This document shows, piece after piece, positions 27,015 to 36,899 of a stretch of DNA of 64,000 bases. How positions within the stretch are numbered: the first letter of the stretch is position 1; each line of letters starts with the position of its first letter. The notes below the pieces were generated by a model. The model had not been told where the DNA came from and did not search any database. It saw only the letters and a list, made by a program, of their open reading frames with translations. The stretch lies in the NCBI GenBank assembly GCA_009694375.1, contig SHVB01000007.1, positions 55,655 to 119,654 on the forward strand, written 5' to 3'. Position numbers and translations under genes: made by a program. Source of the stretch: Acidimicrobiia bacterium. GTDB lineage: Bacteria; Actinomycetota; Acidimicrobiia; Acidimicrobiales; VFJN01.

Positions 27015-28307
27015 GTGCTACAGCGTCTTGATCTCCGTGGGGTTTCTGGCGATTTTCGCGGGGTGCTACCCCGACCGACGGCGCAAATTGAGCCGCCGAT
27101 TGACGAGGTGCGGGCCATTCTGGCCGAGGTAGCCCAGCGCGGCGACGTTGCCCTGCGCGAGATGACTCAGCGCTTCGACGGCGCCGTGATCGATGAGTTG
27201 CGGGTGCCTTCGTCCGCGCTGCAGGTCGCGCTGGCGCGGATCCCGCCGGATCTCCGGTCCGCCTTGGAGGTGGCCCATCGGAACATCACTGCCTACCACC
27301 AGTCGCAACGTCACCCCGACGCGGAACACCGCAACGGTGCCATCGCCGTACGTGAAATGCAGCGGCCGGTGGATCGGGTGGCGTGCTACGTGCCTTCGGC
27401 GCTCGCTCCCTTGGTGTCCACCGTGTTGATGACAGTGATCCCTGCGAAGGTGGCCGGTGTAGCCGAGGTGGTCCTCGTGACCTCGCCGCGTTCCGACGGC
27501 ACCGTTTCCCCGGGCATCCTGGCGGCGGCAGCCCTGGCGGGGGTGGATGAGTTGTATCGCGTTGGCGGCCCGGCGGTGATCGGCGCGCTCGCCTACGGCA
27601 CCGAATCGATCCGGCCCGTCGACGTGATCGTAGGACCAGGGAGCGCTCGCGTCGCGCAAGCCAAACGGGAGGTCGCCTCCTCGGGGTTGGTGGGTGTGCC
27701 CTCGGCCTTCGCCGGACCCTCCGAGGTGGTGGTGATAGCCGATGACACCACGCCGATTAGCTACGCCGCCATTGATCTTGTGCTGCAAGCCGAACACGGC
27801 CCCGACGGTCTGGCCTGGCTGATTACCTGGGACGAGGCGGTGGCCGACGGCGTGGCGGAGGCGGTGGCCGAGATCGTGCCGCGCTCACCCCGGCGAGAGC
27901 ATCTCGAGGCCACCCTGGCGGAGGGGGGCTACCTGGTGTTGGTGGATGGTCCCGAGCAGGCCATGGCGGTGGCGAACGCCATTGCCCCGGAACACTTGGA
28001 GTTGCTCGTCGAGGACAGTGATGCCCTGCTGGCCATGGTCCGTCACGCCGGGGCGGTGTTCTGCGGCCCCTTCGCGCCAGCCTCGCTTGGCGACTATCTC
28101 GCCGGTCCTAACCACGTCCTACCCACTTACGGATCGGCCCGGTTCTCCGGTGCGCTGAGGGTTGATGATTTCCTCAAGCATGTCCACGTCGTATCGGTTG
28201 ATCAGGTCGGCCTGGCCACCGTGGGGGAGCACGTCATCGCCCTGGCTACCTACGAGGGCCTTCCCGCCCACGCCGAGTCGATCCGCATCCGCCAGGGTCC
28301 GACATGA
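27015..28307 (+). CDS. hisD: Histidinol dehydrogenase
   Basis: The 430-residue zinc enzyme oxidises histidinol to histidine in two steps. The zinc ligands are visible as Gln and His in LQAEHGPDG, Asp in LGDYLAGPNH and His in PAHAESIRIR. GPGSARVAQAKREV is the NAD region. GTG 27015 is used because upstream frames lack similarity and TATCCT lies just before. It heads hisDCBHAF. Confidence 0.96.
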   Translation: MLQRLDLRGVSGDFRGVLPRPTAQIEPPIDEVRAILAEVAQRGDVALREMTQRFDGAVIDELRVPSSALQVALARIPPDLRSALEVAHRNITAYHQSQRHPDAEHRNGAIAVREMQRPVDRVACYVPSALAPLVSTVLMTVIPAKVAGVAEVVLVTSPRSDGTVSPGILAAAALAGVDELYRVGGPAVIGALAYGTESIRPVDVIVGPGSARVAQAKREVASSGLVGVPSAFAGPSEVVVIADDTTPISYAAIDLVLQAEHGPDGLAWLITWDEAVADGVAEAVAEIVPRSPRREHLEATLAEGGYLVLVDGPEQAMAVANAIAPEHLELLVEDSDALLAMVRHAGAVFCGPFAPASLGDYLAGPNHVLPTYGSARFSGALRVDDFLKHVHVVSVDQVGLATVGEHVIALATYEGLPAHAESIRIRQGPT

Positions 28308-29359
28308 TCACCCCGCGACCGGATCTTGCGCTGTTGGCGGGGTACCACTCGGCTCAGGTGGCGGTGGCGGTGCGACTCAACACCAACGAGGCCCCCGAGC
28401 CGCCGCCGAGCGGGTTTACCGACGCGTTAGCGGCGGAGATCGCCACGTTGGAGTGGCACCGCTATCCCGACCGTTCCTACACCGCGCTGCGGCGGGCGAT
28501 CGCCGCTCATCACGGCGTCGATCCCGCCCAGGTCTTCGCGGCCAACGGCTCCAATGAGGTCCTCCAGACACTCTGCCTGGCCTACGGCGGTCCGGGCCGG
28601 TCGGTGGCGGTGTTCGAGCCCACCTATGCCTTGCATAGCCACATTGCTCGCATCACGGGCACCGAGGTGGCGATCGGGGAACGCACCGCCGAGTTTGCCT
28701 TGGACCTCGCCGAAGTAGATCGCGTCACCCGCGAAGCGCAACCGGCTATCACCTTCCTTTGTTCGCCGAACAACCCCACCGGGATGGTCGAGGACGAAGC
28801 CACGGTGCGCGCCGTGTTGCGTGAGGTGCCCGGGGTGCTGGTGGTGGACGAGGCCTACGGTCAGTTCGCCCCCTGGAGCGCGCTGGCGTTGGTGGAGGAA
28901 GAGGTGCCGCTTGTCGTGACCCGCACCTACTCCAAGACGTGGTCGATGGCGGCAGCTCGCCTCGGCTATCTGATCGGTCCCCGCTCGATGGTGGCCCAAC
29001 TCGACCAGGTCGTGCTTCCCTATCACCTCGATGCGGTGAAGCAGGTGGCCGGTCGCCTGGCCCTGGACTACCTCGACGCCATGGAGGCCCGCACGGTGGC
29101 CCTGGTGGCGCAGCGAGCGGCGGTGGTGGAACGACTGACGAATCTTCCCGTCACGGTGTGGCCCTCGGCCGCCAATTTCGTGCTGTTCCGGCCCGAGGAA
29201 CGACCCGCTGATGCCGTGTGGCAGGCCCTACTCGAGCAGTCGGTCCTCGTCCGGAATTGTTCGTCGTGGCCTCGCCTCCAAGGCTGCCTCCGTGTCACGA
29301 TCGGAACACCCGTTGAGAACGACGCCTTTATCGCCGCCCTGGAGGTAGCCCTCAGATGA
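28304..29359 (+). CDS. hisC: Histidinol-phosphate aminotransferase
   Basis: The 351-residue class I/II PLP aminotransferase has RLNTNEAPEPPP, CSPNNPTG, VVDEAYGQF and the PLP-lysine motif TYSKTWSMAAARLGY. It transaminates imidazole-acetol phosphate. The ATG overlaps the hisD stop as ATGA and its own stop overlaps hisB in the same way. Confidence 0.95.
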   Translation: MITPRPDLALLAGYHSAQVAVAVRLNTNEAPEPPPSGFTDALAAEIATLEWHRYPDRSYTALRRAIAAHHGVDPAQVFAANGSNEVLQTLCLAYGGPGRSVAVFEPTYALHSHIARITGTEVAIGERTAEFALDLAEVDRVTREAQPAITFLCSPNNPTGMVEDEATVRAVLREVPGVLVVDEAYGQFAPWSALALVEEEVPLVVTRTYSKTWSMAAARLGYLIGPRSMVAQLDQVVLPYHLDAVKQVAGRLALDYLDAMEARTVALVAQRAAVVERLTNLPVTVWPSAANFVLFRPEERPADAVWQALLEQSVLVRNCSSWPRLQGCLRVTIGTPVENDAFIAALEVALR

Positions 29360-29949
29360 GTCGATCAGCCCGCCAGCAGCGCACCACGAAGGAGACCACG
29401 ATCTCGGTGGTGCTCGACCTCGATGGCCCTACCGGGGTGGTGTCGGCTACGACCGGCCTCCCGTTTTTCGACCACATGCTCGATCAACTTGGGCGTCACG
29501 GGGGCTTCGACTTGGTGGTGGAAGCCACCGGTGATCTGCAGGTAGACGGGCATCACACGGTGGAAGATGTGGCCATCACTATCGGCGAGGTATTCCGCCA
29601 AGCGATAGGTGACAAAGCCGGGGTTCGTCGCTTTGCCAGCGGGTTGTTCCCGCTCGACGAGGCGCTGGTGGAGGTGGCCCTGGATCTTTCCGGCCGTCCC
29701 TTCATCGCCTACGAGGTGCCCTTCGGTGAGGTGCTTCCCCTCGGCGACCCGCCCTTCAACCCGGAGATGGCCGAGCACTTCTGGCAGTCCTTCGCCACGG
29801 CGGCCGGCATCACGTTGCACATCCGCCTGCGCGAGGGGCGCAACACCCACCACATCGTGGAGGCCACCTTCAAGGGCGTGGCCCGCTGTCTACGCGACGC
29901 CGTGCGTCTCGAAGGTGGCGGCGTGCCGAGCACCAAGGGCGTGATCTAG
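29356..29949 (+). CDS. hisB: Imidazoleglycerol-phosphate dehydratase
   Basis: The 197-residue monofunctional dehydratase carries the two Mn-binding histidine motifs, HHTVEDVAITIG and THHIVEATFKG, plus FFDHMLDQLGRHGGFDL. It lacks the phosphatase domain of the enteric fused HisB. It is coupled to hisC by a 4-nt overlap. Confidence 0.97.
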   Translation: MSRSARQQRTTKETTISVVLDLDGPTGVVSATTGLPFFDHMLDQLGRHGGFDLVVEATGDLQVDGHHTVEDVAITIGEVFRQAIGDKAGVRRFASGLFPLDEALVEVALDLSGRPFIAYEVPFGEVLPLGDPPFNPEMAEHFWQSFATAAGITLHIRLREGRNTHHIVEATFKGVARCLRDAVRLEGGGVPSTKGVI

Positions 29950-29951
29950 GG

Positions 29952-30581
29952 GTGACACTTATCGCCGTTCTCGACTACGAGATCGGCAACCTTCGCTCGG
30001 CCCAGAAGGCCTTGCAGTTTCTCGGGGCCGACGCCCGCCTCACCGCTGACCCCGGGCTGATCCGGGAGGCCGAGGGGATCGTGCTGCCCGGGGTGGGGGC
30101 CTTCGGGGCCTGCATGGATGCGGTGCGCAGGGCAGGCCTGGAGCCGTTGGTGCACGACGCAGTAACGGCGAGCGTGCCGTTTCTCGGCATCTGCGTTGGA
30201 ATGCAGATGTTGTTCGAGGCCTCGGAAGAAACGGTCGGGGCCACCGGTTTGGGGATCTTCCCCGGCACGCTGCGCTTGCTCCGCGGTCCCCTCAAGCGCC
30301 CCCAGATGCAGTGGAATCTCCTGGAACGCCGGGGCAACCCGGAGTTACTTGGCCTCGCCCCTGATCCGGCGTGGGCGTACTTCGTGCACTCCTACGCCGC
30401 GGAGACCGACGACGCTTTCATCACCGCCACGGTGGATTACGGCGGGCCGGTGGTCGCATCGGTGGGTCGCGGGTCGGTGTGGGCCACTCAATTCCACCCG
30501 GAGAAATCGGCCCGTACCGGCCTGGCGGTACTCCAGGCCTTCGTGGACCGATGCGCGGTACCTGTGGCCGTTCCGGGTTGA
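29952..30581 (+). CDS. hisH: Imidazole glycerol phosphate synthase, glutaminase subunit
   Basis: The 209-residue class I glutamine amidotransferase has the nucleophile in FLGICVGMQMLFE and the His-Glu pair in QFHPEKS. It supplies ammonia to HisF. GTG 29952 follows hisB by 2 nt and the stop shares one base with the hisA ATG. Confidence 0.96.
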   Translation: MTLIAVLDYEIGNLRSAQKALQFLGADARLTADPGLIREAEGIVLPGVGAFGACMDAVRRAGLEPLVHDAVTASVPFLGICVGMQMLFEASEETVGATGLGIFPGTLRLLRGPLKRPQMQWNLLERRGNPELLGLAPDPAWAYFVHSYAAETDDAFITATVDYGGPVVASVGRGSVWATQFHPEKSARTGLAVLQAFVDRCAVPVAVPG

Positions 30582-31315
30582 TGCTGCTCTACCCGGCGAT
30601 CGATCTGCGCGGTGGCAAGGTCGTGCAACTCACCCAGGGCGATTTTTCGCGCGAGCAGATTCATGGTGATGATCCGGTGGCCGTCGCCCAGGCTTTTGCG
30701 GCGGCGGGAGCCCCGTGGATTCACACGGTGGACCTTGACGCGGCCCGCACCGGTGAGCCCGTGAACCGGCCCCTCATCGCCGCTATCGCCGCATCAGTGG
30801 AGGTACCGGTGCAGGCGGGTGGGGGCGTGCGCAGCGTAGCGGCCGCCGCCGCCCTGGCTGAGGTGGGGGTGGCTCGCGTGATCATGGGCACCGCTGCGCT
30901 GGAGAACCCTGATCTGGTCGCCGCGGTTGCCGCCCGCCAACCGGTGGCGCTGGGGCTCGACGTGCGGGGCCGTGAGGTGGCGGTGCGCGGGTGGGGGGAG
31001 AGATCGGGGGTGGAGTGGCCGGCTGCGCTGCGCCGCTTGGCCGATGTCGGTGCGGAGGCGGTGGTGATAACCCAGATTGAGGTCGAGGGCCTCATGGGGG
31101 GCGCCGACGCCACCGGTTTGATGGAAGTGCTGGGCGCCACCTCGTTGGAGGTCATTGCCTCCGGCGGGGTGGGCAACCTGGCGGATCTACTGACCCTCAA
31201 CGCAGTCAGCGTTGAGGGTCGGGGGTTGGCCGGGGTCATCGTGGGCACCGCTCTTTACGAAGGCCACCTCGACCTGGCCGAGGCCGTTGCGGCTCTGCAG
31301 GCCCGCCGGTCATGA
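30581..31315 (+). CDS. hisA: ProFAR isomerase (HisA) with an altered catalytic loop
   Basis: The 244-residue (beta/alpha)8 enzyme isomerises ProFAR to PRFAR. Asp8 (PAIDLRGG), Asp127 (LGLDVRG) and Thr164 are present at the positions known for Thermotoga HisA. The usual Asp of the T-D/E-I-x-K-D-G loop reads TQIEVEG, so position 169 is Glu. In actinobacterial PriA the matching Asp is proposed as general acid. A separate trpF lies downstream, so this need not be bifunctional PriA. It overlaps hisH by 1 nt and hisF by 4 nt. Confidence 0.93.
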   Translation: MLLYPAIDLRGGKVVQLTQGDFSREQIHGDDPVAVAQAFAAAGAPWIHTVDLDAARTGEPVNRPLIAAIAASVEVPVQAGGGVRSVAAAAALAEVGVARVIMGTAALENPDLVAAVAARQPVALGLDVRGREVAVRGWGERSGVEWPAALRRLADVGAEAVVITQIEVEGLMGGADATGLMEVLGATSLEVIASGGVGNLADLLTLNAVSVEGRGLAGVIVGTALYEGHLDLAEAVAALQARRS

Positions 31316-32073
31316 AGACCGCCCGCATTATTCCCTGTCTGGATGTGCACGCTGGGCGGGTAGTCAAAGGCGTGAACTTCGTGGATCTGATCGATGCGGG
31401 CGATCCGGTGGAGTTGGCGGCCCGCTACGACGCCGAGGGCGCCGACGAACTCGTGTTCTTGGACATCACGGCATCGTCGGAAGACCGACACACCACCGTG
31501 GAGATGGCTGCCCGCGTGGCCGAGCAGGTTTTCATCCCCTTCACCATCGGTGGGGGGATCCGTTCGGTGACCGACGCCCGCGAACTGTTGCGGGCCGGGG
31601 CCGACAAAGTCTCGATCAACACGTCCGCCCTGGAACGGCCAGCGCTCATTGGAGAGGTAGCCGGGGAGTTTGGCGTGCAGTGCTGTGTGGTGGCGATCGA
31701 CGCCCGGCGACGGCCGGATGGCTCGGCGGAGGTGTTTATTCATGGTGGCCGTACCCCCACCGGTCGGGACGTACTGGAGTGGGCGAAGCAGGCCGAGGAA
31801 CTCGGGGCGGGCGAAATCCTGCTCACATCGATGGACCGCGACGGCACCAAGACGGGATTCGACACGACCCTCACCGCCGCCGTGGCCGCCGCGGTGGGCA
31901 TCCCGATCATCGCCTCGGGGGGAGTGGGAACGCTGCAGCACCTCGTGGAAGGCGTTACCGCCGGCCAGGCCGACGCCGTGCTCGCCGCCTCGATCTTTCA
32001 CTTCGAGGAGCACACCATTGCTGAAGCGAAAGCGGCGATGGCCGCCGCCGGGATCGCCGTCCGCCCGGCCTGA
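31312..32073 (+). CDS. hisF: Imidazole glycerol phosphate synthase, cyclase subunit
   Basis: The 253-residue (beta/alpha)8 protein has Asp11 in [13 protein letters not shown] and the second catalytic Asp in VVAIDARR, together with TIGGGIRSV and IIASGGVG phosphate loops. With HisH it forms IGP and AICAR. ATGA overlap with hisA shows translational coupling. It ends the first his block. Confidence 0.97.
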   Translation: MKTARIIPCLDVHAGRVVKGVNFVDLIDAGDPVELAARYDAEGADELVFLDITASSEDRHTTVEMAARVAEQVFIPFTIGGGIRSVTDARELLRAGADKVSINTSALERPALIGEVAGEFGVQCCVVAIDARRRPDGSAEVFIHGGRTPTGRDVLEWAKQAEELGAGEILLTSMDRDGTKTGFDTTLTAAVAAAVGIPIIASGGVGTLQHLVEGVTAGQADAVLAASIFHFEEHTIAEAKAAMAAAGIAVRPA

Positions 32074-32120
32074 GGGGGGTTCGGCGGCGCCGCGAGGTCG
32101 TCAGGGAGAGGCGGGGAACC

Positions 32121-32126
32121 TATCGT
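32121..32126 (+). promoter_or_regulatory. Predicted -10 element of the GroES-like gene
   Basis: TATCGT is 6 nt before ATG 32133, so this gene probably has its own leaderless promoter rather than relying on the his operon. Confidence 0.5.
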
Positions 32127-32132
32127 GGGGCC

Positions 32133-32465
32133 ATGGCTGCCTCCCGTAAGCGCGACAAGCTGCCCATCAAGATGCTGAACGATCGCATCCTGGTCGACTT
32201 GAACCCGGAGGGCGAGCGGCGCAGCTCCGGTGGGATCCTCATTCCTGCCACGGCCGAGTTGAAGAAACGCCTCGTGTGGGGTGAGGTGGTGGCCACTGGG
32301 CCCAGCGTGCGCACGATGGAGCCGGGTGACCAGGTGCTGTTCAGCCCGGAGGACCGTTACGAGGTTGAGGTACGCGGCGACGACTACATCATCTTGCGCG
32401 AGCGCGACATCCACGCCGTGGCGGCGGAGCGCCTCGAGGAGTCCGGTACGGGCCTCTACCTCTAG
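32133..32465 (+). CDS. GroES-family co-chaperone-like protein
   Basis: The 110-residue protein follows the GroES beta-barrel pattern: LNDRILVDL, a mobile-loop-like segment RRSSGGILIPATA, KKRLVWGEVVATGP, and PGDQVLFSPEDRYEVEV with DDYIILRERDIHAV. The GroEL-contact Ile-x-Leu type element is present as ILIP. It stands alone with no groEL adjacent, so it is likely an extra or specialised GroES rather than the main chaperonin partner. That role is inference. Confidence 0.87.
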   Translation: MAASRKRDKLPIKMLNDRILVDLNPEGERRSSGGILIPATAELKKRLVWGEVVATGPSVRTMEPGDQVLFSPEDRYEVEVRGDDYIILRERDIHAVAAERLEESGTGLYL

Positions 32466-32486
32466 GGCTTAGGGCCGTGGTGGCCC

Positions 32487-34034
32487 TCAACGATCAAGGT
32501 GGATCCACGCCGCCTTGAGATAGGGCGGATCGCCAGGCCCGCTGCGATGGTCGAGCGGCACGGTGCGCGTGGCGATGCTCCCGAGGCGACCAGCAGCAGC
32601 CACCCCCGCCTCCACCTGATCGAGGAAGGTGGGCCAGGTCATGCGGCGGAGGTTGGTCGAGACGTACAACAGTCCGTGGGGCTTGGTCACCCGTGCCGCT
32701 CGCGTCACCAGCGTGTGGAGGTCGCGATCCAGGACCCAGCGGCTCCCACCCTTTTTTCGCGCCGTGCTGGAACTCGGTGGGTCGACCAAGACCATGTCGA
32801 AGGTGCGGCGCTTCTTGGCGAAGCGGTCGAGCCAATCAGCGACGTCGCCGTAGATGGCGTCGTGGTCGGCCGGGTCGATGCCGTTGGCCCGCAGGTTCTC
32901 GGCCGCCCACTCGAGGTAGCGCGGGCTGAGGTCCAGGGTGAGCGTTTCGGCACCGGCGGTGGCGGCAGCCAGCGAGAGCGAGCCGGTGTGGGCGAAGGTG
33001 TTGAGCACGGTCTTGCCCGTGAGGTTCATGGCGAGGAGTTCCCGGCGGGTCTCCCGCTGGTCGAGGAAGAGCCCACTAGAGGTGGCGCTAGCGGTGAGGT
33101 CGATGAGATAGCGCAACCCGAGTTCGGATACCTCGAAGCGATCATTGCGGGGGCCGCTCACCACCTGGGCGGGACCGGCCCCCCCGCCGCGAGGTTTGGG
33201 CTGTTCGTAGATGCTCGTGAGCGGCAGAGTGGCACCCCACGCGTCGAGCCAGGCGGCGGTCAGGGCCTCGTCGCCATAGCGCAGGACGAGGGCGACATCG
33301 CCTAGTCGCTCCACCCGGGTAGTCGGGAAGCCGTCGTGGTGACGGTCGATCCACAGGTAGGCGTTGGTGTCGGCCGGATCGAAGAGCAAGGCCCGGGCTT
33401 CGTGGGCCACGAGGGCGGCGAGCGACGCGTCGTCGCCGGTGCCTGCCAGCGCGAGGTTGAAGCTCTCGGGCGGATCACTGGCGATGGTCAGGTCCCCCGA
33501 GACCGGGTGGCGTGCCCCGATGGCCGTGGCGTGGAGAAACAGGCGGGGGGCGGGGGAACCGTGGTGCTCGGCGTCGCCCAGAATCGGGATGCCGGCTTCC
33601 ATGGCGTGCACCCGCACTTGGTGGGTGCGGCCGGTGTGGGGGTGAGCCGACCACCGTTCGAGGGCGCGCCCGGTGGCTTCGTGGCGGAGGTCGGTCTGGG
33701 CGGCCGCACCGTCGATGGGACGACGGGAGATGATGGACTGTGCTCGGTGATCATCGCGGGCGATGAGTAGTTCGTAGCGCTTGGTTACCGACCGGTCGGT
33801 GAACTGTTCGGTGAGGGAGCGGTTGGCCAGGGGGGTCTTTCCGAAGAGCAGAACCCCCGAGGTGGCCTTGTCGAGCCGGTGCAACACCGAGAGCGGTTCG
33901 TTGGGTCGTTGCCGCTGGACCCACTCGTGCATGCCGTCTTGCGCGTGGGTGTCGGCCCGGTGGGTGTTGACCCCCGCCGGTTTGGCTACGGCCAGCACTT
34001 GCTCGTCCTCGAAACGTATCCACGGGTCGGGCAC
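32487..34034 (-). CDS. Fusion of RluA-type pseudouridine synthase and class I rRNA methyltransferase
   Basis: The 515-residue product joins two RNA-modification modules. The first ~210 residues have [10 protein letters not shown], the catalytic HRLDKATSG aspartate loop and [10 protein letters not shown] of RluA-type synthases. After a linker, the C-terminal ~280 residues resemble RlmI-like SAM methyltransferases with [21 protein letters not shown] and the target-site VDPPSSS. Either half could act on rRNA; the sites are unknown. GTG 34034 has TAGGCT 6 nt upstream. It interrupts the his genes on the opposite strand. Confidence 0.88.
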   Translation of the reverse strand: MPDPWIRFEDEQVLAVAKPAGVNTHRADTHAQDGMHEWVQRQRPNEPLSVLHRLDKATSGVLLFGKTPLANRSLTEQFTDRSVTKRYELLIARDDHRAQSIISRRPIDGAAAQTDLRHEATGRALERWSAHPHTGRTHQVRVHAMEAGIPILGDAEHHGSPAPRLFLHATAIGARHPVSGDLTIASDPPESFNLALAGTGDDASLAALVAHEARALLFDPADTNAYLWIDRHHDGFPTTRVERLGDVALVLRYGDEALTAAWLDAWGATLPLTSIYEQPKPRGGGAGPAQVVSGPRNDRFEVSELGLRYLIDLTASATSSGLFLDQRETRRELLAMNLTGKTVLNTFAHTGSLSLAAATAGAETLTLDLSPRYLEWAAENLRANGIDPADHDAIYGDVADWLDRFAKKRRTFDMVLVDPPSSSTARKKGGSRWVLDRDLHTLVTRAARVTKPHGLLYVSTNLRRMTWPTFLDQVEAGVAAAGRLGSIATRTVPLDHRSGPGDPPYLKAAWIHLDR

Positions 34035-34040
34035 CGCCGT

Positions 34041-34046
34041 AGCCTA
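34041..34046 (-). promoter_or_regulatory. Predicted -10 element of the RluA-methyltransferase fusion
   Basis: TAGGCT on the minus strand is 6 nt before GTG 34034. Confidence 0.5.
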
Positions 34047-34135
34047 GGAACCCTGCCGCCGGTTCCGTGGTTGTTGGCGGTTGGCCGGTGGCGGGGGGCA
34101 CCCAATATCGGTTTCATCTCCGCCTCGGTGGCCCG

Positions 34136-34141
34136 TACGAT
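34136..34141 (+). promoter_or_regulatory. Predicted -10 element of hisI-trpE
   Basis: TACGAT is 7 nt before ATG 34149. It favours that ATG over the in-frame ATG at 34140, which overlaps the element. Confidence 0.5.
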
Positions 34142-34148
34142 GCGACCC

Positions 34149-34502
34149 ATGCCTGTCGCTACCCCGATCCCTGTGACCGACGACCAACTCTCTCGGGTGA
34201 AATACGATGGCGACGGCCTGGTGCCGGCCATCGTGCAGGAGCAGGGGAGCGGCGACGTGCTGATGATGGCCTGGATGAACGCCGAGACCCTCCGCCAGAG
34301 CCTGGCCGAGGGCCGCACGGTGTTCTGGTCGCGCAGCCGACAGGAGGTATGGCGCAAGGGCGACACCTCCGGCGACCGCCAGTTCGTGCGACACGCCTCC
34401 TACGATTGCGACGGCGACACACTCCTGTTCGTGGTGGAGCAAGAGGGCAAGGGCGCTTGCCACACCGGGGAGCGCTCCTGTTTCTTCCGAGCGTTCGGGT
34501 GA
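34149..34502 (+). CDS. hisI: Phosphoribosyl-AMP cyclohydrolase
   Basis: The 117-residue enzyme has [27 protein letters not shown] and the zinc cysteines in SYDCDGD and [11 protein letters not shown]. It opens the adenine ring of PR-AMP. It is the stand-alone form with no HisE domain. It is separated from hisF by the GroES-like and fusion genes, and its stop overlaps trpE as GTGA. Confidence 0.95.
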   Translation: MPVATPIPVTDDQLSRVKYDGDGLVPAIVQEQGSGDVLMMAWMNAETLRQSLAEGRTVFWSRSRQEVWRKGDTSGDRQFVRHASYDCDGDTLLFVVEQEGKGACHTGERSCFFRAFG

Positions 34503-36040
34503 CGCTGCGACCCTCGCCGGAGGAGTTCCGCGCCTTGGCGCGCCAGCACACCGTGATCCCGGTGTGGCGCGAGGTGCTGGCCGATCTCTCTACGCCGGTG
34601 TCGGCCTTTCTGCGCCTCGTGGGCGATGAGCCGGGATTCTTGTTGGAGTCGGTGGAACACGGCGAGCGGTGGAGCCGCTGGAGTTTCATTGGGCGGAATC
34701 CGCTCGCCACCCTGGTGGCCCGCGGGCGTTCGGTGGCCATCACCGGCACCCTGCCCGATGGGGTGCCGGTGGATCAGGGCATTCTCGCCGCCGTGGAGCA
34801 CATCCTCTCTGCCTGGAAGGCCCCCACCCTCGCTGGCCTCCCACCTCTGCACGGCGGCATCATGGGGTACCTCGGTTACGACGTGGTGCGGGAGGTGGAG
34901 CGATTGCCCGACGTGCCGGGCGACGACCTGGGCTACCCCGATGCCATGGTGTCGGTCATTGGGCAGTTGGCGGCCTATGACCACTGGCGTCAGCGGGTGC
35001 ACCTGATTGAAAACGTAATCGTGGAACCGGGCCTGGCCGATGCCGAACTGGACGCCCGCTACGCCGCCGCCGTCGCCCGGATCGACGCCCTCGGTCGCGA
35101 TGGTGCCCGTTTCATCGATGAGCCCCTGGTGGAGCCCCCCGATCCCCAGGATCCTCTGCCGGAGGTGCGCTCCAGCATGGGCTCCGATGGCTACCGCCAA
35201 GCGGTGGTGGCGGCCAAGGAGCACATCGTGGCCGGCGACGTGTTCCAGGTGGTGCTGGCCCAGCGCTTCGACCTCGACCTCGACGCCGATCCGTTCGACG
35301 TCTACCGGGTACTCCGCCAGGTGAACCCGAGTCCGTACATGTATTTTCTGCGTCAGCCCGGGGTGACGATCGTGGGCTCCTCCCCCGAGCCTCTTGTAAA
35401 ATTGCTCGATGGCACGGTGATCTCCCGGCCCATTGCCGGCACCCGCCGTCGGGGCCGCACCGACGATGAAGACCGTCGCTTGGGCGCCGAACTCAAGGAG
35501 CATCCCAAAGAGGTGGCCGAGCACATCATGCTCATCGATCTGGCCCGCAACGATGTGGGCCGGGTGGTGGAGTTCGGCACCGAGCAGGTAGACGAGATGA
35601 TGACGTTGGAGCGCTATAGCCACGTGATGCACATGACCTCGCAGGTGTCGGGGAAACTCAAGGATGGCTGTACCGCCATCGACGTTCTGCGCGCCACCCT
35701 CCCCGCCGGCACCGTGTCGGGGGCGCCCAAGGTGCGCGCCATGGAGATCATCGACGCGCTCGAGCCCACCAAACGAGGGCCCTACGCGGGGGTGGTGGGC
35801 TACCTCGACTTCTCGGGGAACATCGACACGGCCATCGCCATTCGCACTCTGGTAGTGGGTGACGACGGCCGAGCATCGGTTCAGGCAGGCGCGGGCATCG
35901 TGGCGGACAGCGACCCCGAGGAGGAGGACCTCGAGTGTCGGAACAAGGCCCAGGCCTTGCTCGCCGCTATCCCGGCGGCCCGGCGAATGACCATCCGGCG
36001 CGGGGCCCACGCCGTTTCTACGCCGCCGACGCCCCGGTAG
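34499..36040 (+). CDS. trpE: Anthranilate synthase component I
   Basis: The 513-residue chorismate-binding enzyme has an N-terminal regulatory half ([18 protein letters not shown], with the LLES element that binds feedback tryptophan) and the catalytic half with [29 protein letters not shown] and [19 protein letters not shown]. It makes anthranilate with TrpG, which is not encoded here. GTG 34499 overlaps the hisI stop. Coupling hisI to trpE may balance the two pathways, which both use PRPP; that is inference. Confidence 0.96.
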   Translation: MTLRPSPEEFRALARQHTVIPVWREVLADLSTPVSAFLRLVGDEPGFLLESVEHGERWSRWSFIGRNPLATLVARGRSVAITGTLPDGVPVDQGILAAVEHILSAWKAPTLAGLPPLHGGIMGYLGYDVVREVERLPDVPGDDLGYPDAMVSVIGQLAAYDHWRQRVHLIENVIVEPGLADAELDARYAAAVARIDALGRDGARFIDEPLVEPPDPQDPLPEVRSSMGSDGYRQAVVAAKEHIVAGDVFQVVLAQRFDLDLDADPFDVYRVLRQVNPSPYMYFLRQPGVTIVGSSPEPLVKLLDGTVISRPIAGTRRRGRTDDEDRRLGAELKEHPKEVAEHIMLIDLARNDVGRVVEFGTEQVDEMMTLERYSHVMHMTSQVSGKLKDGCTAIDVLRATLPAGTVSGAPKVRAMEIIDALEPTKRGPYAGVVGYLDFSGNIDTAIAIRTLVVGDDGRASVQAGAGIVADSDPEEEDLECRNKAQALLAAIPAARRMTIRRGAHAVSTPPTPR

Positions 36041-36043
36041 CAT
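36038..36043 (+). promoter_or_regulatory. Predicted -10 element of ygfZ
   Basis: TAGCAT, beginning in the trpE stop codon, is 7 nt before ATG 36051. Confidence 0.5.
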
Positions 36044-36050
36044 CGAGCCC

Positions 36051-36893
36051 ATGGGCGACGTCGATTTACACGCCACGCTCGGGGTGGCTCCGCTGGAGCG
36101 CGACGTGATTCGGGTGCACGGCCCCGAGGCCATCGGGTTCTTGCAGGGTCAGTTGAGCCAGGAGATCGATGGTCTTCCGGTCGGGGCCAGTGTCCCCACG
36201 TTGCTGCTCCAACCCACCGGCAAGGTGGAGGCATGGCTGCGGGCCACCCGCGTCGAGGACGCAGCCGTGCTGCTTGATGTGGAAGCGGGCTTCGGGGCGG
36301 CGGTGCTGGCCCGATTGCGGCGCTTCAAACTCCGCACCAAGGCGGATCTGGATCTGGAGACGTGGGCGGGCTGGGCGGTGCGTGGGCCGGGCGCATCCGG
36401 TGCGGGCTGGGCGGCGGCCTGGCCGGGGGTGGAGGGCTACGACCTGATCGCCCCTACAGGTGCCTCCCCGCCGCCGGGGCCGGTGGTGGCGGGAGATGTC
36501 CTCGAGGCGCTGCGGATCGAGTGTGGTGTTCCGGCGATGGGCGCGGAACTCACCAGCGACACGATTCCCGCCGAGGCTGGGCAGTGGCTGATCGATGCGT
36601 CGGTGAGTTTTACCAAGGGCTGCTACACGGGCCAGGAATTGGTGGCACGTATCGACAGTCGTGGGGGCAACGTGCCGCGGCCGTTGCGAGGGCTGCGTAT
36701 TGATGCCCCTGATGCCCGCGTTGGCGCTCCGGTCACGGCCGGTGATGCCGTGGTGGGGACGGTGACCTCAGTGGCTCATTCCGCCGCGCTGGGCACGATC
36801 GCCCTAGTGCCGCTCGCGCGTGCCGTTGAGGTGGGAGCGGTGGTGGCAGTGGGCGAGGCGTCCGCCACCGTCACGCTCCTCCCGATGCGCTGA
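36051..36893 (+). CDS. ygfZ: Folate-binding protein YgfZ, iron-sulfur cluster assembly factor
   Basis: The 280-residue GcvT-like protein has LQGQLSQEIDGL near the start and the family signature KGCYTGQELVARI with its cysteine. YgfZ uses folate to help repair or assemble some Fe-S enzymes. Length is normal. It is followed after 6 nt by a J-domain membrane protein, suggesting a shared transcript. Confidence 0.92.
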   Translation: MGDVDLHATLGVAPLERDVIRVHGPEAIGFLQGQLSQEIDGLPVGASVPTLLLQPTGKVEAWLRATRVEDAAVLLDVEAGFGAAVLARLRRFKLRTKADLDLETWAGWAVRGPGASGAGWAAAWPGVEGYDLIAPTGASPPPGPVVAGDVLEALRIECGVPAMGAELTSDTIPAEAGQWLIDASVSFTKGCYTGQELVARIDSRGGNVPRPLRGLRIDAPDARVGAPVTAGDAVVGTVTSVAHSAALGTIALVPLARAVEVGAVVAVGEASATVTLLPMR

Positions 36894-36899
36894 CTGCCG

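Noticed and set aside
30581..31315. Calling the HisA gene a bifunctional PriA
   Set aside because: A separate, complete trpF is present at 38203-38865, so dual function is not needed and cannot be shown from sequence.
32133..32465. Main chaperonin groES
   Set aside because: No groEL follows, so it is described only as a GroES-family protein.
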